The position numbers and the translations under genes were made by a program. The notes below the pieces were generated by a model, which searched no databases, had not been told where the DNA came from, and worked only from the letters and a program-made list of their open reading frames with translations. From NCBI RefSeq assembly GCF_042681025.1, contig NZ_JBHUER010000005.1, forward strand, positions 1-64,000: DNA of 64,000 nt, read 5' to 3'. Below are positions 46,066 through 54,671 of the stretch, in pieces (within the stretch, counting starts at the first letter, position 1; the number at the start of each line of letters is the position of its first letter). This DNA comes from Methylopila henanensis. Lineage in GTDB: Bacteria > Pseudomonadota > Alphaproteobacteria > Rhizobiales > Methylopilaceae.

Positions 46066-46694
46066 CCCGAAATCCTCGACGACAGACGCCGCGCAAGTAT
46101 TTCGGAGACGATCAGCGCCCCGAGCGACAGCGCGATCGCGACCAAAACCAACCGCCCCGCCGCGGCGTCGCCGCCGGGCGTCTGCGTCAGCGTGTAGATT
46201 TCGGCCGGCAGGGTCCGCGTCTCGCCCGGAATGTTGGAGACGAAGGTGATGGTCGCGCCGAACTCGCCGAGCGCCTTGGCGAAGCCGAGCACCACCCCCG
46301 CCAGAACGCCCGGCAGGCTGAGCGGCAGCGTGACCGCGAAGAACGCGCCGATCCGGCTGGAGCCGAGCGTCTCCGCCGCGTCCTCGAGCCGGCGGTCGAC
46401 CGCCTCGATCGAGAGCCGGATTGCGCGCACCATCAGCGGGAAGCCCATCACGGCGGCGGCGAGCGCGGCGCCGGTCCAGCGGAACGAGAAGGTCAGCCCG
46501 CAGCAGGCTTCCAGGAACTGCCCCGCCGGCCCGCGGCGGCCGAAGGCGATCAGCAGCAGGTAGCCGGTGACGACCGGCGGCAGCACCAGCGGCAGGTGGA
46601 TCAGCCCGTCCAGCAGAGTCTTGCCGGGAAAGCGGCCGCGCGCCAGCGCGAGCGCCGCGAGCACCGCGAGCGGCAGGCTCGCGGTCACGCCCAC
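46062..46694 (-). CDS. modB: Molybdate ABC transporter permease ModB
   Basis: This is the ModB permease (about five helices; FPGKTLLDGLIHLPLVLPPVV and the EAA loop ETLGSSRIGAFFAVTLPLS). The first normal start codon is GTG 46694, giving 210 residues but cutting the first helix. The frame stays open back to the modA stop and encodes ADDLTAVRLSLLVAT, which matches the conserved N-terminus of other ModB proteins. A CTG at 46772 behind GGGAG is therefore the probable true start (236 residues). Confidence 0.9.
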   Translation of the reverse strand: MGVTASLPLAVLAALALARGRFPGKTLLDGLIHLPLVLPPVVTGYLLLIAFGRRGPAGQFLEACCGLTFSFRWTGAALAAAVMGFPLMVRAIRLSIEAVDRRLEDAAETLGSSRIGAFFAVTLPLSLPGVLAGVVLGFAKALGEFGATITFVSNIPGETRTLPAEIYTLTQTPGGDAAAGRLVLVAIALSLGALIVSEILARRLSSRISG

Positions 46695-46775
46695 GGTCGC
46701 GACGAGCAGGCTGAGGCGGACGGCCGTGAGGTCGTCCGCGGACAGGCCGAGCGCTATGCCGAGCGTCTCCAGCCC

Positions 46776-47576
46776 TCAGCTCCCGGACGGCGGCGCGACG
46801 ACCGCGAAGCCCTGCGCCTCGAAGGCCTCGCGAGCGGGGGCGGCTGTCAGACGGTTCAGGAAGGCGGCGGCGTTCGGGCTCTTCGAATCCTTGAGCAACG
46901 CTACCGGGTAGACGATCGGAGGATGGCTGTCGGCCGGGAAGGTCCCGACGATCTTCACCTTCGGGTCGGCGGCGGCGTCGGTCTTGTAGACGACGCCGAG
47001 CGGGGCCTCGCCGCGGGAGACGAGGGCGAGCGCGGCGCGCACGCTCTCCGCGCCGGCGATCCTGGCTTCGACCGCGCCCCAGGCGCCGAGCATCTCCAGC
47101 GCCGCCTTGCCGTATTTGCCGGCCGGCACCGATTTCACCTCGCCCATGGCGAGGCGGCCGTCGCCGAGGACGGCGGCGAGATCGACCCCGGGCTTGAGGT
47201 CCACGTCGCCCTTGGGCCAGTCGGTCGCGGCCACGAGCACGAGGCTGTTGCCGAGCAGCGTGACGCGGCTGTCCTTCCGGATCAGGTCCTTGCCCTCGAC
47301 ATAGTCCATCCAGTCGAGGTCGGCGGAGATGAACAGGTCGGCGGGCGCGCCGCTCTCGATCTGCCTGGCGAGGGCCGAGGAGGCGGCGTAGCTGGTCTTG
47401 ACCTCGACGCCGGTCTCCCTGCTCCAGGCGGCCGCGATGGAGTCGAGCGCGTTCTTCAGCGAGGCGGCGGCGAATACGACCACGGGGGCCTTGGCGTCGT
47501 TCGCCACCGCTGCGACGGGGCTGAAGGCGAGGGTGAGGCCGAGCGCGAGACGCGCAAGGAACGAGCGGCGGAACAT
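46776..47576 (-). CDS. modA: Molybdate ABC transporter substrate-binding protein ModA
   Basis: This 266-residue periplasmic protein has a signal peptide (MFRRSFLARLALGLTLAFSPVAAVA). Family motifs follow: VVFAAASLKNALDSIAA, SSALARQIESGAPADLFISAD, and a C-terminal YPVALLKDSKSPNAAAFL. The ligand serines near the mature N-terminus (AASLK) and in YAASSAL are present, as expected for molybdate or tungstate. The start at 47576 gives the signal peptide. It is divergent from the copper ATPase gene. Confidence 0.95.
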   Translation of the reverse strand: MFRRSFLARLALGLTLAFSPVAAVANDAKAPVVVFAAASLKNALDSIAAAWSRETGVEVKTSYAASSALARQIESGAPADLFISADLDWMDYVEGKDLIRKDSRVTLLGNSLVLVAATDWPKGDVDLKPGVDLAAVLGDGRLAMGEVKSVPAGKYGKAALEMLGAWGAVEARIAGAESVRAALALVSRGEAPLGVVYKTDAAADPKVKIVGTFPADSHPPIVYPVALLKDSKSPNAAAFLNRLTAAPAREAFEAQGFAVVAPPSGS

Positions 47577-47807
47577 GGGCGGTCTCCTCGCCGCGGGCGT
47601 CGGGCCTGGCGGCGTCACGGATCGTGTGGGTCCCCCGTGCGCAGGGCCGCCTCCATCGAGGCGCGCGGACAAGGGCGGAAACCGCCTTCAGCGGCGGATG
47701 CGACGCCGCGGACGATGCCGCAGCGCGGCCCGCCGGGCAAGGGGAGGGCGCGCGCTTGTTCTCGGCGCGTCGCCGCAGCATCTAAGGACGCAGAGGACCG
47801 CCCGCCG

Positions 47808-50060
47808 ATGAACCGCCCCGAACCCCGCCCCCACGTCTCCACGCCTGCGCCGCAGCCGGGCGACAGCCTCGTGCTCGACGTCGAGGGCATGCACTGCGCC
47901 GCCTGCGCGACGCGGGTCGAGCGCCTGCTCGGTCAGACGCCGGGCGTCGCCTCGGCGAGCGTGAACCTGCCGCTGGAGCGCGCCGACGTGCGCTTCGCCG
48001 GGCCGATCGACGCCGAGGCGGCGGTGGCCGCCGTGCGCCGCGCCGGCTACGAGGCCCATGTGCGCCCGGCCGACGCCGCGGCCCGCCGCGCCGCCGACGC
48101 CGAACGTGTCCTCGCGCGCCGCGCGGAGGAGCGCCGCACGCTGCTGCTGCTCGCGATGACCGCGGCGCTCGGAGCGCCGTTCCTCGTTGAGATGCTCGGC
48201 ATGGCGTTCGGCGCCCATGGCGTCATACCCGGCTGGGCGCAGCTCGCGCTCGCGACGCCCGTGCAGGTTCTCGTCGGCGCGCGGTTCTACCGTGGGGCTT
48301 ACGCCTCGCTGCGCGGCGGAGCCGCCAACATGGACGTGCTGGTCGCGCTCGGCACGACAGCGGCCTTCGGCTGGAGCCTCGTCCAGGTGGCGCTCGGGCT
48401 CGGCGGGCCGCTCTATTTCGAGGCGGCGGTCGCCGTGCTCGGCTTCGTGCTGCTCGGCAACCTGATGCAGGCGCGGGCGACCGCCGGCGCCAGCGCCGCG
48501 CTGACCGCCCTCGGCGAACTCACTCCGGCGCGCGCCCGCCGCGCGCGTACCGACGGCGGCGAGGACGACGTCGCGGTCGAAGACATCGCGATCGGCGACC
48601 TCGTGAACGTGCGGCCCGGCGAGCGCTTCCCCGTCGACGGCGTCGTGCGCGAAGGGCGGAGCGAGGCGGACGAGCAGCTCATCACCGGCGAAAGCCGACC
48701 GGTCCCGAAGGCCGCGGGCGACGCGGTCGCGGCGGGCGCGCTCAACGGGTCCGGATTCCTGGCGGTGGAGGCGACCGCGGTTGGCGAGGACGCCACCCCT
48801 GCGCGGATCGGCCGGCTCGTCGCCCGCGCCCAGCTCGCCAAGGCGCCGGTGCAGCGTCTGGTCGATCGCGTCACGGCGGTGTTCGTGCCGGTCGTCGTCG
48901 CGCTCGCCGTCGTGACCTTCGCCGGCTGGATGCTCGCGGGCGCCGGCGCGGGCGTCGCGCTCAGCGCGGCGATCGCGGTGCTCGTCATCGCCTGCCCCTG
49001 CGCGCTCGGCCTCGCGACGCCGGCGGCGCTGGTGGCGGGCGCAGGGGCCGGGGCCCGCGCCGGCGTGCTGGTGCGCGACATCGAGGCGCTGGAGCGGGCG
49101 GCGCGCGTCGACGCCGTCGCCTTCGACAAGACCGGGACGCTGACCGCCGGACGCCCGGCGCTGGTGGCGGTCGAAGCGATAGACGGCGACGGGCCGAAGC
49201 TGCTGGCGCTCGCCGCCGCTGTCGAGCGCGGCTCGGAGCATCCGCTCGCGGGCGCGGTGGTCGAGGCCGCCGAGGGGCAGGGGCTCGCTATCCCGCGCGC
49301 GTCGAACGTGGAGGCCCGGCCGGGCGACGGGGTCGTCGGCGAGGTCGGCGGCGCGCGGGTCGCCGTGGGCGGCGTAAGGCTGCTCGCCCAGAACGACGTC
49401 CACACCGCGCCGATCGAGGCGCTGATCGCGCGCCACGCGGCCTTAGGCCGGACCGTGGTCGCGGTGTCGGAGGGGCGGCGGCCGCGCGGCGTGCTGGCCT
49501 TCGCCGACGCGCCCCGGCCGGGCGCGGCGGAGGCGGTCGGCCAGCTCCGCGACGACGGCGTCGAGGTGATCATGCTGACGGGCGATTCGGCGGAGGCCGC
49601 GGCGCCGGTCGCGCGCGCCGTCGGCGTGGAGCGGGTCGAGGCCGGGGCGAGGCCGGCGGACAAGCTCGCCGCGATCGCGCGGCTGCAGGCCGAGGGCCGC
49701 CGCGTCGCGATGGTGGGCGACGGCGTCAACGACGCTCCCGCGCTCGCCGCGGCCGATCTCGGCATCGCCATGGGCGGCGGCGCCGACGTCGCGCTCGAGA
49801 CCGCGGGCGTCGCCCTGCTGCGCCCGGACCCTCTGCTTGCCCCGGCGGCGCTGCGGCTCGCGCGCCGCACGGTCGCGACCATCCGGCAGAATCTGGTCTG
49901 GGCGTTCGCCTACAATCTGATCGGCCTGCCGCTCGCGGCGTTCGGGCTGCTGTCGCCCGCGCTCGCCGGCGCCGCGATGGCGCTGTCCTCGGCGAGCGTG
50001 GTGCTGAACGCGCTGCGGCTGGCGCGCTGGACGCCGGACGGCCGCCCACGGGCGGCGTAG
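47808..50060 (+). CDS. copA: Copper-translocating P1B-type ATPase
   Basis: This 750-residue P-type ATPase exports Cu+ to the periplasm. One N-terminal heavy-metal domain has the CxxC site (Cys30/Cys33, GMHCAACA). The transmembrane CPC motif is at residues 396-398 (ACPCALGLATP). The phosphorylated Asp440 is in DKTGTLT, with SEHPLAGA and VGDGVNDAPAL further on. CPC together with a final helix carrying MALSSASVVLNA indicates copper rather than zinc. Zn- and Cd-type motifs are absent. No copper chaperone or CueR-type gene adjoins. Confidence 0.95.
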   Translation: MNRPEPRPHVSTPAPQPGDSLVLDVEGMHCAACATRVERLLGQTPGVASASVNLPLERADVRFAGPIDAEAAVAAVRRAGYEAHVRPADAAARRAADAERVLARRAEERRTLLLLAMTAALGAPFLVEMLGMAFGAHGVIPGWAQLALATPVQVLVGARFYRGAYASLRGGAANMDVLVALGTTAAFGWSLVQVALGLGGPLYFEAAVAVLGFVLLGNLMQARATAGASAALTALGELTPARARRARTDGGEDDVAVEDIAIGDLVNVRPGERFPVDGVVREGRSEADEQLITGESRPVPKAAGDAVAAGALNGSGFLAVEATAVGEDATPARIGRLVARAQLAKAPVQRLVDRVTAVFVPVVVALAVVTFAGWMLAGAGAGVALSAAIAVLVIACPCALGLATPAALVAGAGAGARAGVLVRDIEALERAARVDAVAFDKTGTLTAGRPALVAVEAIDGDGPKLLALAAAVERGSEHPLAGAVVEAAEGQGLAIPRASNVEARPGDGVVGEVGGARVAVGGVRLLAQNDVHTAPIEALIARHAALGRTVVAVSEGRRPRGVLAFADAPRPGAAEAVGQLRDDGVEVIMLTGDSAEAAAPVARAVGVERVEAGARPADKLAAIARLQAEGRRVAMVGDGVNDAPALAAADLGIAMGGGADVALETAGVALLRPDPLLAPAALRLARRTVATIRQNLVWAFAYNLIGLPLAAFGLLSPALAGAAMALSSASVVLNALRLARWTPDGRPRAA

Positions 50061-50268
50061 CGCGGGCGCCACAGGGCGGCGGCTATGCGCGGCCTGCCCT
50101 GTGCGCAACCCGGACGAACCGGCCGGACGCCTTGACCGCCGGACGCCTGCGGGCGAATTCCCCGCGGGCGCGGTGAAACGGTTTGACGACTTCGGCGTTC
50201 AATATCGGATCGTTAAGCCTCCCGCGGCAATCTCGTCGCTCGCAAGCCCCCGTTCCGGAACTCAGTCC

Positions 50269-50397
50269 ATGCGTGTCGTGATCTTCTTCGCTTCGATTCT
50301 GTCCGTGGTGGTCGCCGTGGCGGCGCTGCCGCTCTCGCCCGCCGAAGCGGTGACGAAGGCGTCCGACGCGCCGCATCAGGCCGCCTACGGCCGCTGA
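50269..50397 (+). CDS. Small exported hypothetical protein
   Basis: This 42-residue frame begins with a signal peptide (MRVVIFFASILSVVVAVAALPLSPAEA) and leaves a mature part of about 15 residues (VTKASDAPHQAAYGR). It lies alone between copA and opgG, about 210 bases after copA. No family is recognised. No strong ribosome-binding site is seen, so confidence is moderate. Confidence 0.5.
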   Translation: MRVVIFFASILSVVVAVAALPLSPAEAVTKASDAPHQAAYGR

Positions 50398-50597
50398 CTG
50401 GGGCTTCCGCCCGCCACATCCGCGTGATCGTGCCGGCTTGACCTTCGAGGTCATCGACCGAACGGCAGCTGCGCTCTATGTCTTGTCCGCGACGACCGCG
50501 GACGGGACCTCCTGACGGACAAGGATCGCGCGGCGCGGCCGTGCGGTCCGCCTTAGGCGGGACTGTTCCCGGGTCGTCGTCTGGCCCGCCTCCGTCG

Positions 50598-52280
50598 ATG
50601 AGCGTCCCCCACGTGCCGTCCCGCGAAACATCCGACATTCTCCTCGACCGCCGCGTTCTGCTGAAGATCGGGCTCGCCGCGCAAGCCGCCGTCGCCTTTG
50701 GGGCGGAGGCCTTCGCCCAAGGGGCGGGCGGCGTCGACGACCTCAAGTTCGGTCCCGCCGAGCCGTTCTCCTATGACGGCCTCAAGAAGCTCGCGCTCGA
50801 CAAGGCCTCGAAGCCTTACGCCGAGCCCCCGCGGCCAAACCCGGAGATCGTGCGCAAGATCGACTACGACGCGCATGGCAAGCTGAAGTTCAATCCGGAT
50901 CACGCGCTCTACGGCAAGTCGCCGGGCGCCTATCCCATCACCTTCATGCATGTCGGGCAGTTCTTCCCGAAGACGGTCCGCATGCACGCCGTCGCCGACG
51001 GCAAGTCGCGCGAGATCCTCTACGATCCGGCCTATTTCGACATGCCGGCGGACCACGTCGCCAAGGGGCTGCCACCGCAGCCGTCCGCCTATGCGGGCTT
51101 CTGGGTGCGCGAGGCCAAGGACGAGGTCACAGACAAGGGCGACTGGAAGACGCGGGAGCCGTTCGCAACCTTCCTCGGCGCGTCCTATTTCCGTGCGATC
51201 GGCGGCCTCGGCCAGGTCGGCATGTCGGCCCGCGGCGTGGCGCTGTTCCCGGAGCCCGGCGCGGCAGAGGAATTTCCGGATTTCACCTCGTTCTGGTTCG
51301 AGCCGGCCAAGGCCGACGGCGAGCCCGTGACGGTCTACGCGCTGCTCGACGGGCCCTCGCTCGCGGGCGCCTACCGCTTCCTGATCCGCCGCACGCCGCA
51401 AGGCACGCTGATGGAGATCGAAGCCGCCTGCACCATGCGCAAGGACCTGCCGCGTCTGGGGCTCGCGGCGCTGACCTCGATGTACTGGTACTCCGAGACC
51501 GCCAAGCCCGAGCTGATCGACTGGCGGCCGGAGGTGCACGATTCCGACGGCCTCGCGATGTGGACCGGCTCGGGCGAGCGCATCTGGCGGCCGCTCAACA
51601 ATCCGCCGCGCATCGTGACCTCGACCTTCTCCGACGAGCGCCCGCGTGGCTTCGGCCTGCTGCAGCGCGACCGTGTGTTCGACCACTACCAGGACGGCGT
51701 GAAGTACGAGGACAGGCCGTCGACCTGGATCGAGCCGGTCGGCGACTGGGGCAAGGGCGCGGTGCAGCTCGTGGAGCTGCCGACCGACGACGAGATCCAC
51801 GACAACGTGGTCGCCTACTGGATCCCGGCCGAGCCCGCCAAGGCCGGCAAGACCGTCTCGCTCGCCTACAAGCTCTATTGGCAGGACGAGGAGCCCTATC
51901 CGACCCCGCTTGGGCGGGTAGTGGCGACGCGGCTCGGCCGCGGCGGCCAGCCCGGCCTGCCGCGGCCGCAGGGCGTGCGCAAGTTCATGGTCGAGTTCCT
52001 GGGCGGCCCGCTCGCCGACATCCCCTACGGCCAGACCGTCGAGCCGGTGCTGTCGGCCTCGCGCGGCACGTTCTCGTATATCTACGCCGAGGCGGTGCCG
52101 AGCGACGTCAAGGGCCACTGGCGCGCGCAGTTCGACCTGACAGCGGAGGGCTCAGATCCGGTCGAGATGCGCTGCTACCTCAAGGTCGGGGACCGGGTGC
52201 TGACCGAGACTTGGCTGTTCCAGTACCATCCGCCGGCCCAGCCGGCTCCGCCGCCGCCTGCGCCTGACGCCCCGCGGTGA
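50598..52280 (+). CDS. opgG: Periplasmic glucan biosynthesis protein OpgG/MdoG (copy 1)
   Basis: This 560-residue exported protein is of the MdoG family, which acts in the backbone or branching of osmoregulated periplasmic glucans. A Tat-like signal (LLDRRVLLKIGLAAQAAVAF) precedes the mature part. Family motifs include RAIGGLGQVGMSARGVAL, YRFLIRRTPQGTLMEIEA, TSMYWYSE, EVHDSDGLAMWTGSGERIWRPL and RGFGLLQRDRVFDHYQD. No opgH glucosyltransferase is adjacent. A second copy of the family is at 56032. Confidence 0.93.
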   Translation: MSVPHVPSRETSDILLDRRVLLKIGLAAQAAVAFGAEAFAQGAGGVDDLKFGPAEPFSYDGLKKLALDKASKPYAEPPRPNPEIVRKIDYDAHGKLKFNPDHALYGKSPGAYPITFMHVGQFFPKTVRMHAVADGKSREILYDPAYFDMPADHVAKGLPPQPSAYAGFWVREAKDEVTDKGDWKTREPFATFLGASYFRAIGGLGQVGMSARGVALFPEPGAAEEFPDFTSFWFEPAKADGEPVTVYALLDGPSLAGAYRFLIRRTPQGTLMEIEAACTMRKDLPRLGLAALTSMYWYSETAKPELIDWRPEVHDSDGLAMWTGSGERIWRPLNNPPRIVTSTFSDERPRGFGLLQRDRVFDHYQDGVKYEDRPSTWIEPVGDWGKGAVQLVELPTDDEIHDNVVAYWIPAEPAKAGKTVSLAYKLYWQDEEPYPTPLGRVVATRLGRGGQPGLPRPQGVRKFMVEFLGGPLADIPYGQTVEPVLSASRGTFSYIYAEAVPSDVKGHWRAQFDLTAEGSDPVEMRCYLKVGDRVLTETWLFQYHPPAQPAPPPPAPDAPR

Positions 52281-52297
52281 GGCGGGGCGTCAGGCGC
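52260..52297 (+). terminator. Terminator hairpin at the end of opgG copy 1
   Basis: A perfect 16-base inverted repeat (GCGCCTGACGCCCCGC and GCGGGGCGTCAGGCGC) with a six-base loop spans the opgG stop codon. It is a very stable hairpin with TTGG after it. It overlaps the coding end, which is unusual. Confidence 0.7.
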
Positions 52298-52383
52298 TTG
52301 GCCGAAGCCGGTCTTCGCGACGCGGCTCGCCGGCGTCCTCGCCGTCAATCGTATCGGGCGAGGGATCGGGTCGGGCGGCCTTC

Positions 52384-52929
52384 TCAGGCGGCCCGTTTCG
52401 GAGCGGCGACCACGGCCGCGCGGCGCGGCAGGGCGATCGCGCCGGTGGCGCGCACCATGCCGTTCGCGCCGTCGAGGGCGCCGGTCTGCAGTTCGAGCGC
52501 GAGGAAGCGCGCGCGCTCAACCGGGCCGGGCAGGCTCAGGCCTTCGGTCGCCTCGGCCGCGAAGCCGAAGCGGGCGTAGTAGGGCGCGTCGCCGACCAGC
52601 ACGACCGCGTCATGGCCGAGCGCCGCGGCGCGGGCGAGCCCCTCGCGCATCAGCGCGGAGCCCACGCCCTCCTCGCGCGCCTCCCGCTCCACCGCGAGCG
52701 GGCCGAGCATCAGCGCGGCGCGGTCGCCTGCGGCGACGTGCCAGAAGCGCAGCGTGCCGACCATGCGGCCGGACGCGTCGACGGCCTTGAGCGCGAGCCC
52801 CTGCGCAGGCAGCCGGCCCTCGCGCAGCCGCTCGCAGGTCTTGGCGAAGCGGGCCGGGCCGAAGGCGCGGTCGAGCAGGGCCTCGCGGGCGCCGGCGTCG
52901 GCCGGGCCCTCGTCCAGAATGACGGCCAT
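52384..52929 (-). CDS. GNAT family N-acetyltransferase
   Basis: This 181-residue protein has the GNAT fold. The acetyl-CoA loop is AREEGVGSALMREGLARAAALGH (R/Q-x-x-G-x-G/A form), preceded by LMLGPLAVE, and the last part is the FGFAAEATEGLSLPGPV element seen in YhbS-like acetyltransferases. The substrate is unknown. GGAGGG precedes the ATG at 52929. It is the same strand as and downstream of the ornithine decarboxylase gene (35-base gap), so it may share its transcript. Confidence 0.88.
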   Translation of the reverse strand: MAVILDEGPADAGAREALLDRAFGPARFAKTCERLREGRLPAQGLALKAVDASGRMVGTLRFWHVAAGDRAALMLGPLAVEREAREEGVGSALMREGLARAAALGHDAVVLVGDAPYYARFGFAAEATEGLSLPGPVERARFLALELQTGALDGANGMVRATGAIALPRRAAVVAAPKRAA

Positions 52930-52964
52930 GAAACCCTCCTGAAGGGGTTAGACGACCTGGGCGG

Positions 52965-54122
52965 TCAGATGACGACGGAGGCGAGCGGCGCGAAGCCGTT
53001 GAACGCGACCGCGGCGTAAGTCGTGGTGTAGGCGCCGGTCGCCTCGATCAGCACCTTGTCGCCGATCTCGAGGCTCACGGGCAGCGCGTAGGGCGCCTTC
53101 TCGTACATCACGTCGGCCGAATCGCAGGTCGGGCCGGCGAGCACGCAGGGGCTCTTCGCGTCGCCGTCCCGTGCGGTGCGGATCGGATAGCGGATCGCCT
53201 CGTCCATGGTCTCGGCCAGACCGCCGAACTTGCCGATGTCGAGGTAGACCCAGCGCAGCTCGTCGGCCGCCTCGGACTTCTTCGACACCAGCACCACCTC
53301 GGCCTCGATCACGCCGGCGTTGCCGACCATGCCGCGGCCCGGCTCGATGATCGTCTCCGGGATGCGATTGCCGAAATGCGCGCGCAGGCCCTCGAAGATC
53401 GCCTCGCCATAGGCCTCGACCGCCGGGATGTCCTTGAGGTAGCGGGTCGGGAACCCGCCGCCGAGATTGACCATCGACAGCGTGATGCCGCGCTCGGCGC
53501 AGTCGCGGAAGATCTGCGACGCCGAGGCGAGCGCGGAATCCCACGCGCCGACGTTGTTCTGCTGAGAGCCGACATGGAACGACACGCCGTAAGCCTGCAG
53601 GCCCAGGCGATGGGCGTGATCGAGCACGTCCGCGGCCATCTCGGGCGCGCAGCCGAACTTGCGCGACAGCGGCCACTCCGCGCCGGCGCCGTCGGCCAGG
53701 ATGCGGCAGAACACGCGCGAGCCGGGCGCCTGGCGCGCGACCTTCTCGACCTCCTCGCGGCAGTCGACCGCGAACAGGCGCACGCCGCGAGCGTAGGCGG
53801 CGGCGACGTCGCGCTCCTTCTTGATGGTGTTGCCGAACGAGATGCGGTCGGGGGTCGCGCCGGCGGCGAGCGCCATGTCGATCTCGACCACGGAGGCGCA
53901 GTCGAAGCACGAGCCGAGCTCCGCCAGCAGGCTGAGGATCTCGGGCGCCGGGTTGGCCTTCACCGCGTAGAACACCCGCGTGTCCGGCAGCGCGTGCGCG
54001 ATCTTCGCGTAATTGTCGCGCACGATCTCGCTGTCGACCACGAGGATCGGCTCGGACGAGTTCTTCTCCGCGAGGAATCGGCGGATGCGGTCGTTGTCGA
54101 GGGCGGCGAGGTGAGAGGCCAT
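52965..54122 (-). CDS. Ornithine decarboxylase (group IV, alanine-racemase fold)
   Basis: This 385-residue pyridoxal-phosphate enzyme makes putrescine from ornithine; some relatives also accept lysine. PLP-binding Lys55 is in FYAVKANP. Further motifs are SFHVGSQ, NLGGGFPTRY, IEPGRGMVGNAG and the catalytic Cys in GPTCDSADVMY. It is the eukaryote-like type III fold typical of alphaproteobacteria. The ATG at 54122 follows an untranslated leader of several hundred bases. GNAT is the next gene downstream. Confidence 0.94.
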   Translation of the reverse strand: MASHLAALDNDRIRRFLAEKNSSEPILVVDSEIVRDNYAKIAHALPDTRVFYAVKANPAPEILSLLAELGSCFDCASVVEIDMALAAGATPDRISFGNTIKKERDVAAAYARGVRLFAVDCREEVEKVARQAPGSRVFCRILADGAGAEWPLSRKFGCAPEMAADVLDHAHRLGLQAYGVSFHVGSQQNNVGAWDSALASASQIFRDCAERGITLSMVNLGGGFPTRYLKDIPAVEAYGEAIFEGLRAHFGNRIPETIIEPGRGMVGNAGVIEAEVVLVSKKSEAADELRWVYLDIGKFGGLAETMDEAIRYPIRTARDGDAKSPCVLAGPTCDSADVMYEKAPYALPVSLEIGDKVLIEATGAYTTTYAAVAFNGFAPLASVVI

Positions 54123-54671
54123 GGCGGGTTCCCAACGCAAGTTCAGAGTGACGGTTGAAGGACGCCGATCGCCCGGAGCGCGCGTTGGAGACGCGCCTCG
54201 GTCGTCGTCAGCATCCCGCGGCCGACTCCGTCAGGAGCCCGGCCGTTCGATCACGCCGTAGTCACGACGACCTTCGCGACGGCGCGAACCGTCTCGGCAA
54301 GGTCGGCGCCACGCTTGGGACTTGGGGGAAACCCGCGACCCGCGCGCCCGGCAAGGAAGTAGTCGCCTCTTCAGTGACCCCGGCCTTTGGAGAGCCGGCA
54401 GAGACCAAAAAAGCCCTCTACGTCGTTGCTTCACGTCGCGTCCGCCGCCGGAGAGGCGACTTAGAGCCGGTTGGGATTTCCGGCCATCGGGTTGCCCGGC
54501 GGGGAGTTCCCGCCAACCCGACACACGACACAGGCACGCGTTCATTGGGCAGCGCCGGAGATAAGGGCGTTCGCCGTCGCATTCAAGAAAAACTTTTGGC
54601 TCGCGACGGCGAATATTTTTGAGGGATCTTGGTTTCGCCCGAAACCGCTTCCGCGGGGAGGGCGCGCCGGT
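54123..54671 (-). promoter_or_regulatory. Long 5' leader of ornithine decarboxylase, possible speF motif
   Basis: The 549 bases between ornithine decarboxylase and the SDR gene hold no convincing gene. In alphaproteobacteria a large conserved RNA (speF motif) is known in the 5' UTR of this gene. The minus strand here has a short hairpin (CCGGC/GCCGG, 54380-54398), a TTTTTT run just upstream, and an Arg/Lys-rich open frame from GTG 54434 to 54231 beginning VKQRRRGLFW. Whether the frame is translated is unknown. The assignment rests on context and not on an alignment. Confidence 0.5.

Noticed and set aside
47577..47807. Possible molybdenum-cofactor riboswitch in the modA leader (CACGG/CCGTG repeat at 47616-47639)
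   Set aside because: I could not align the conserved core of the Moco motif to this stretch; a covariance-model search would be needed.
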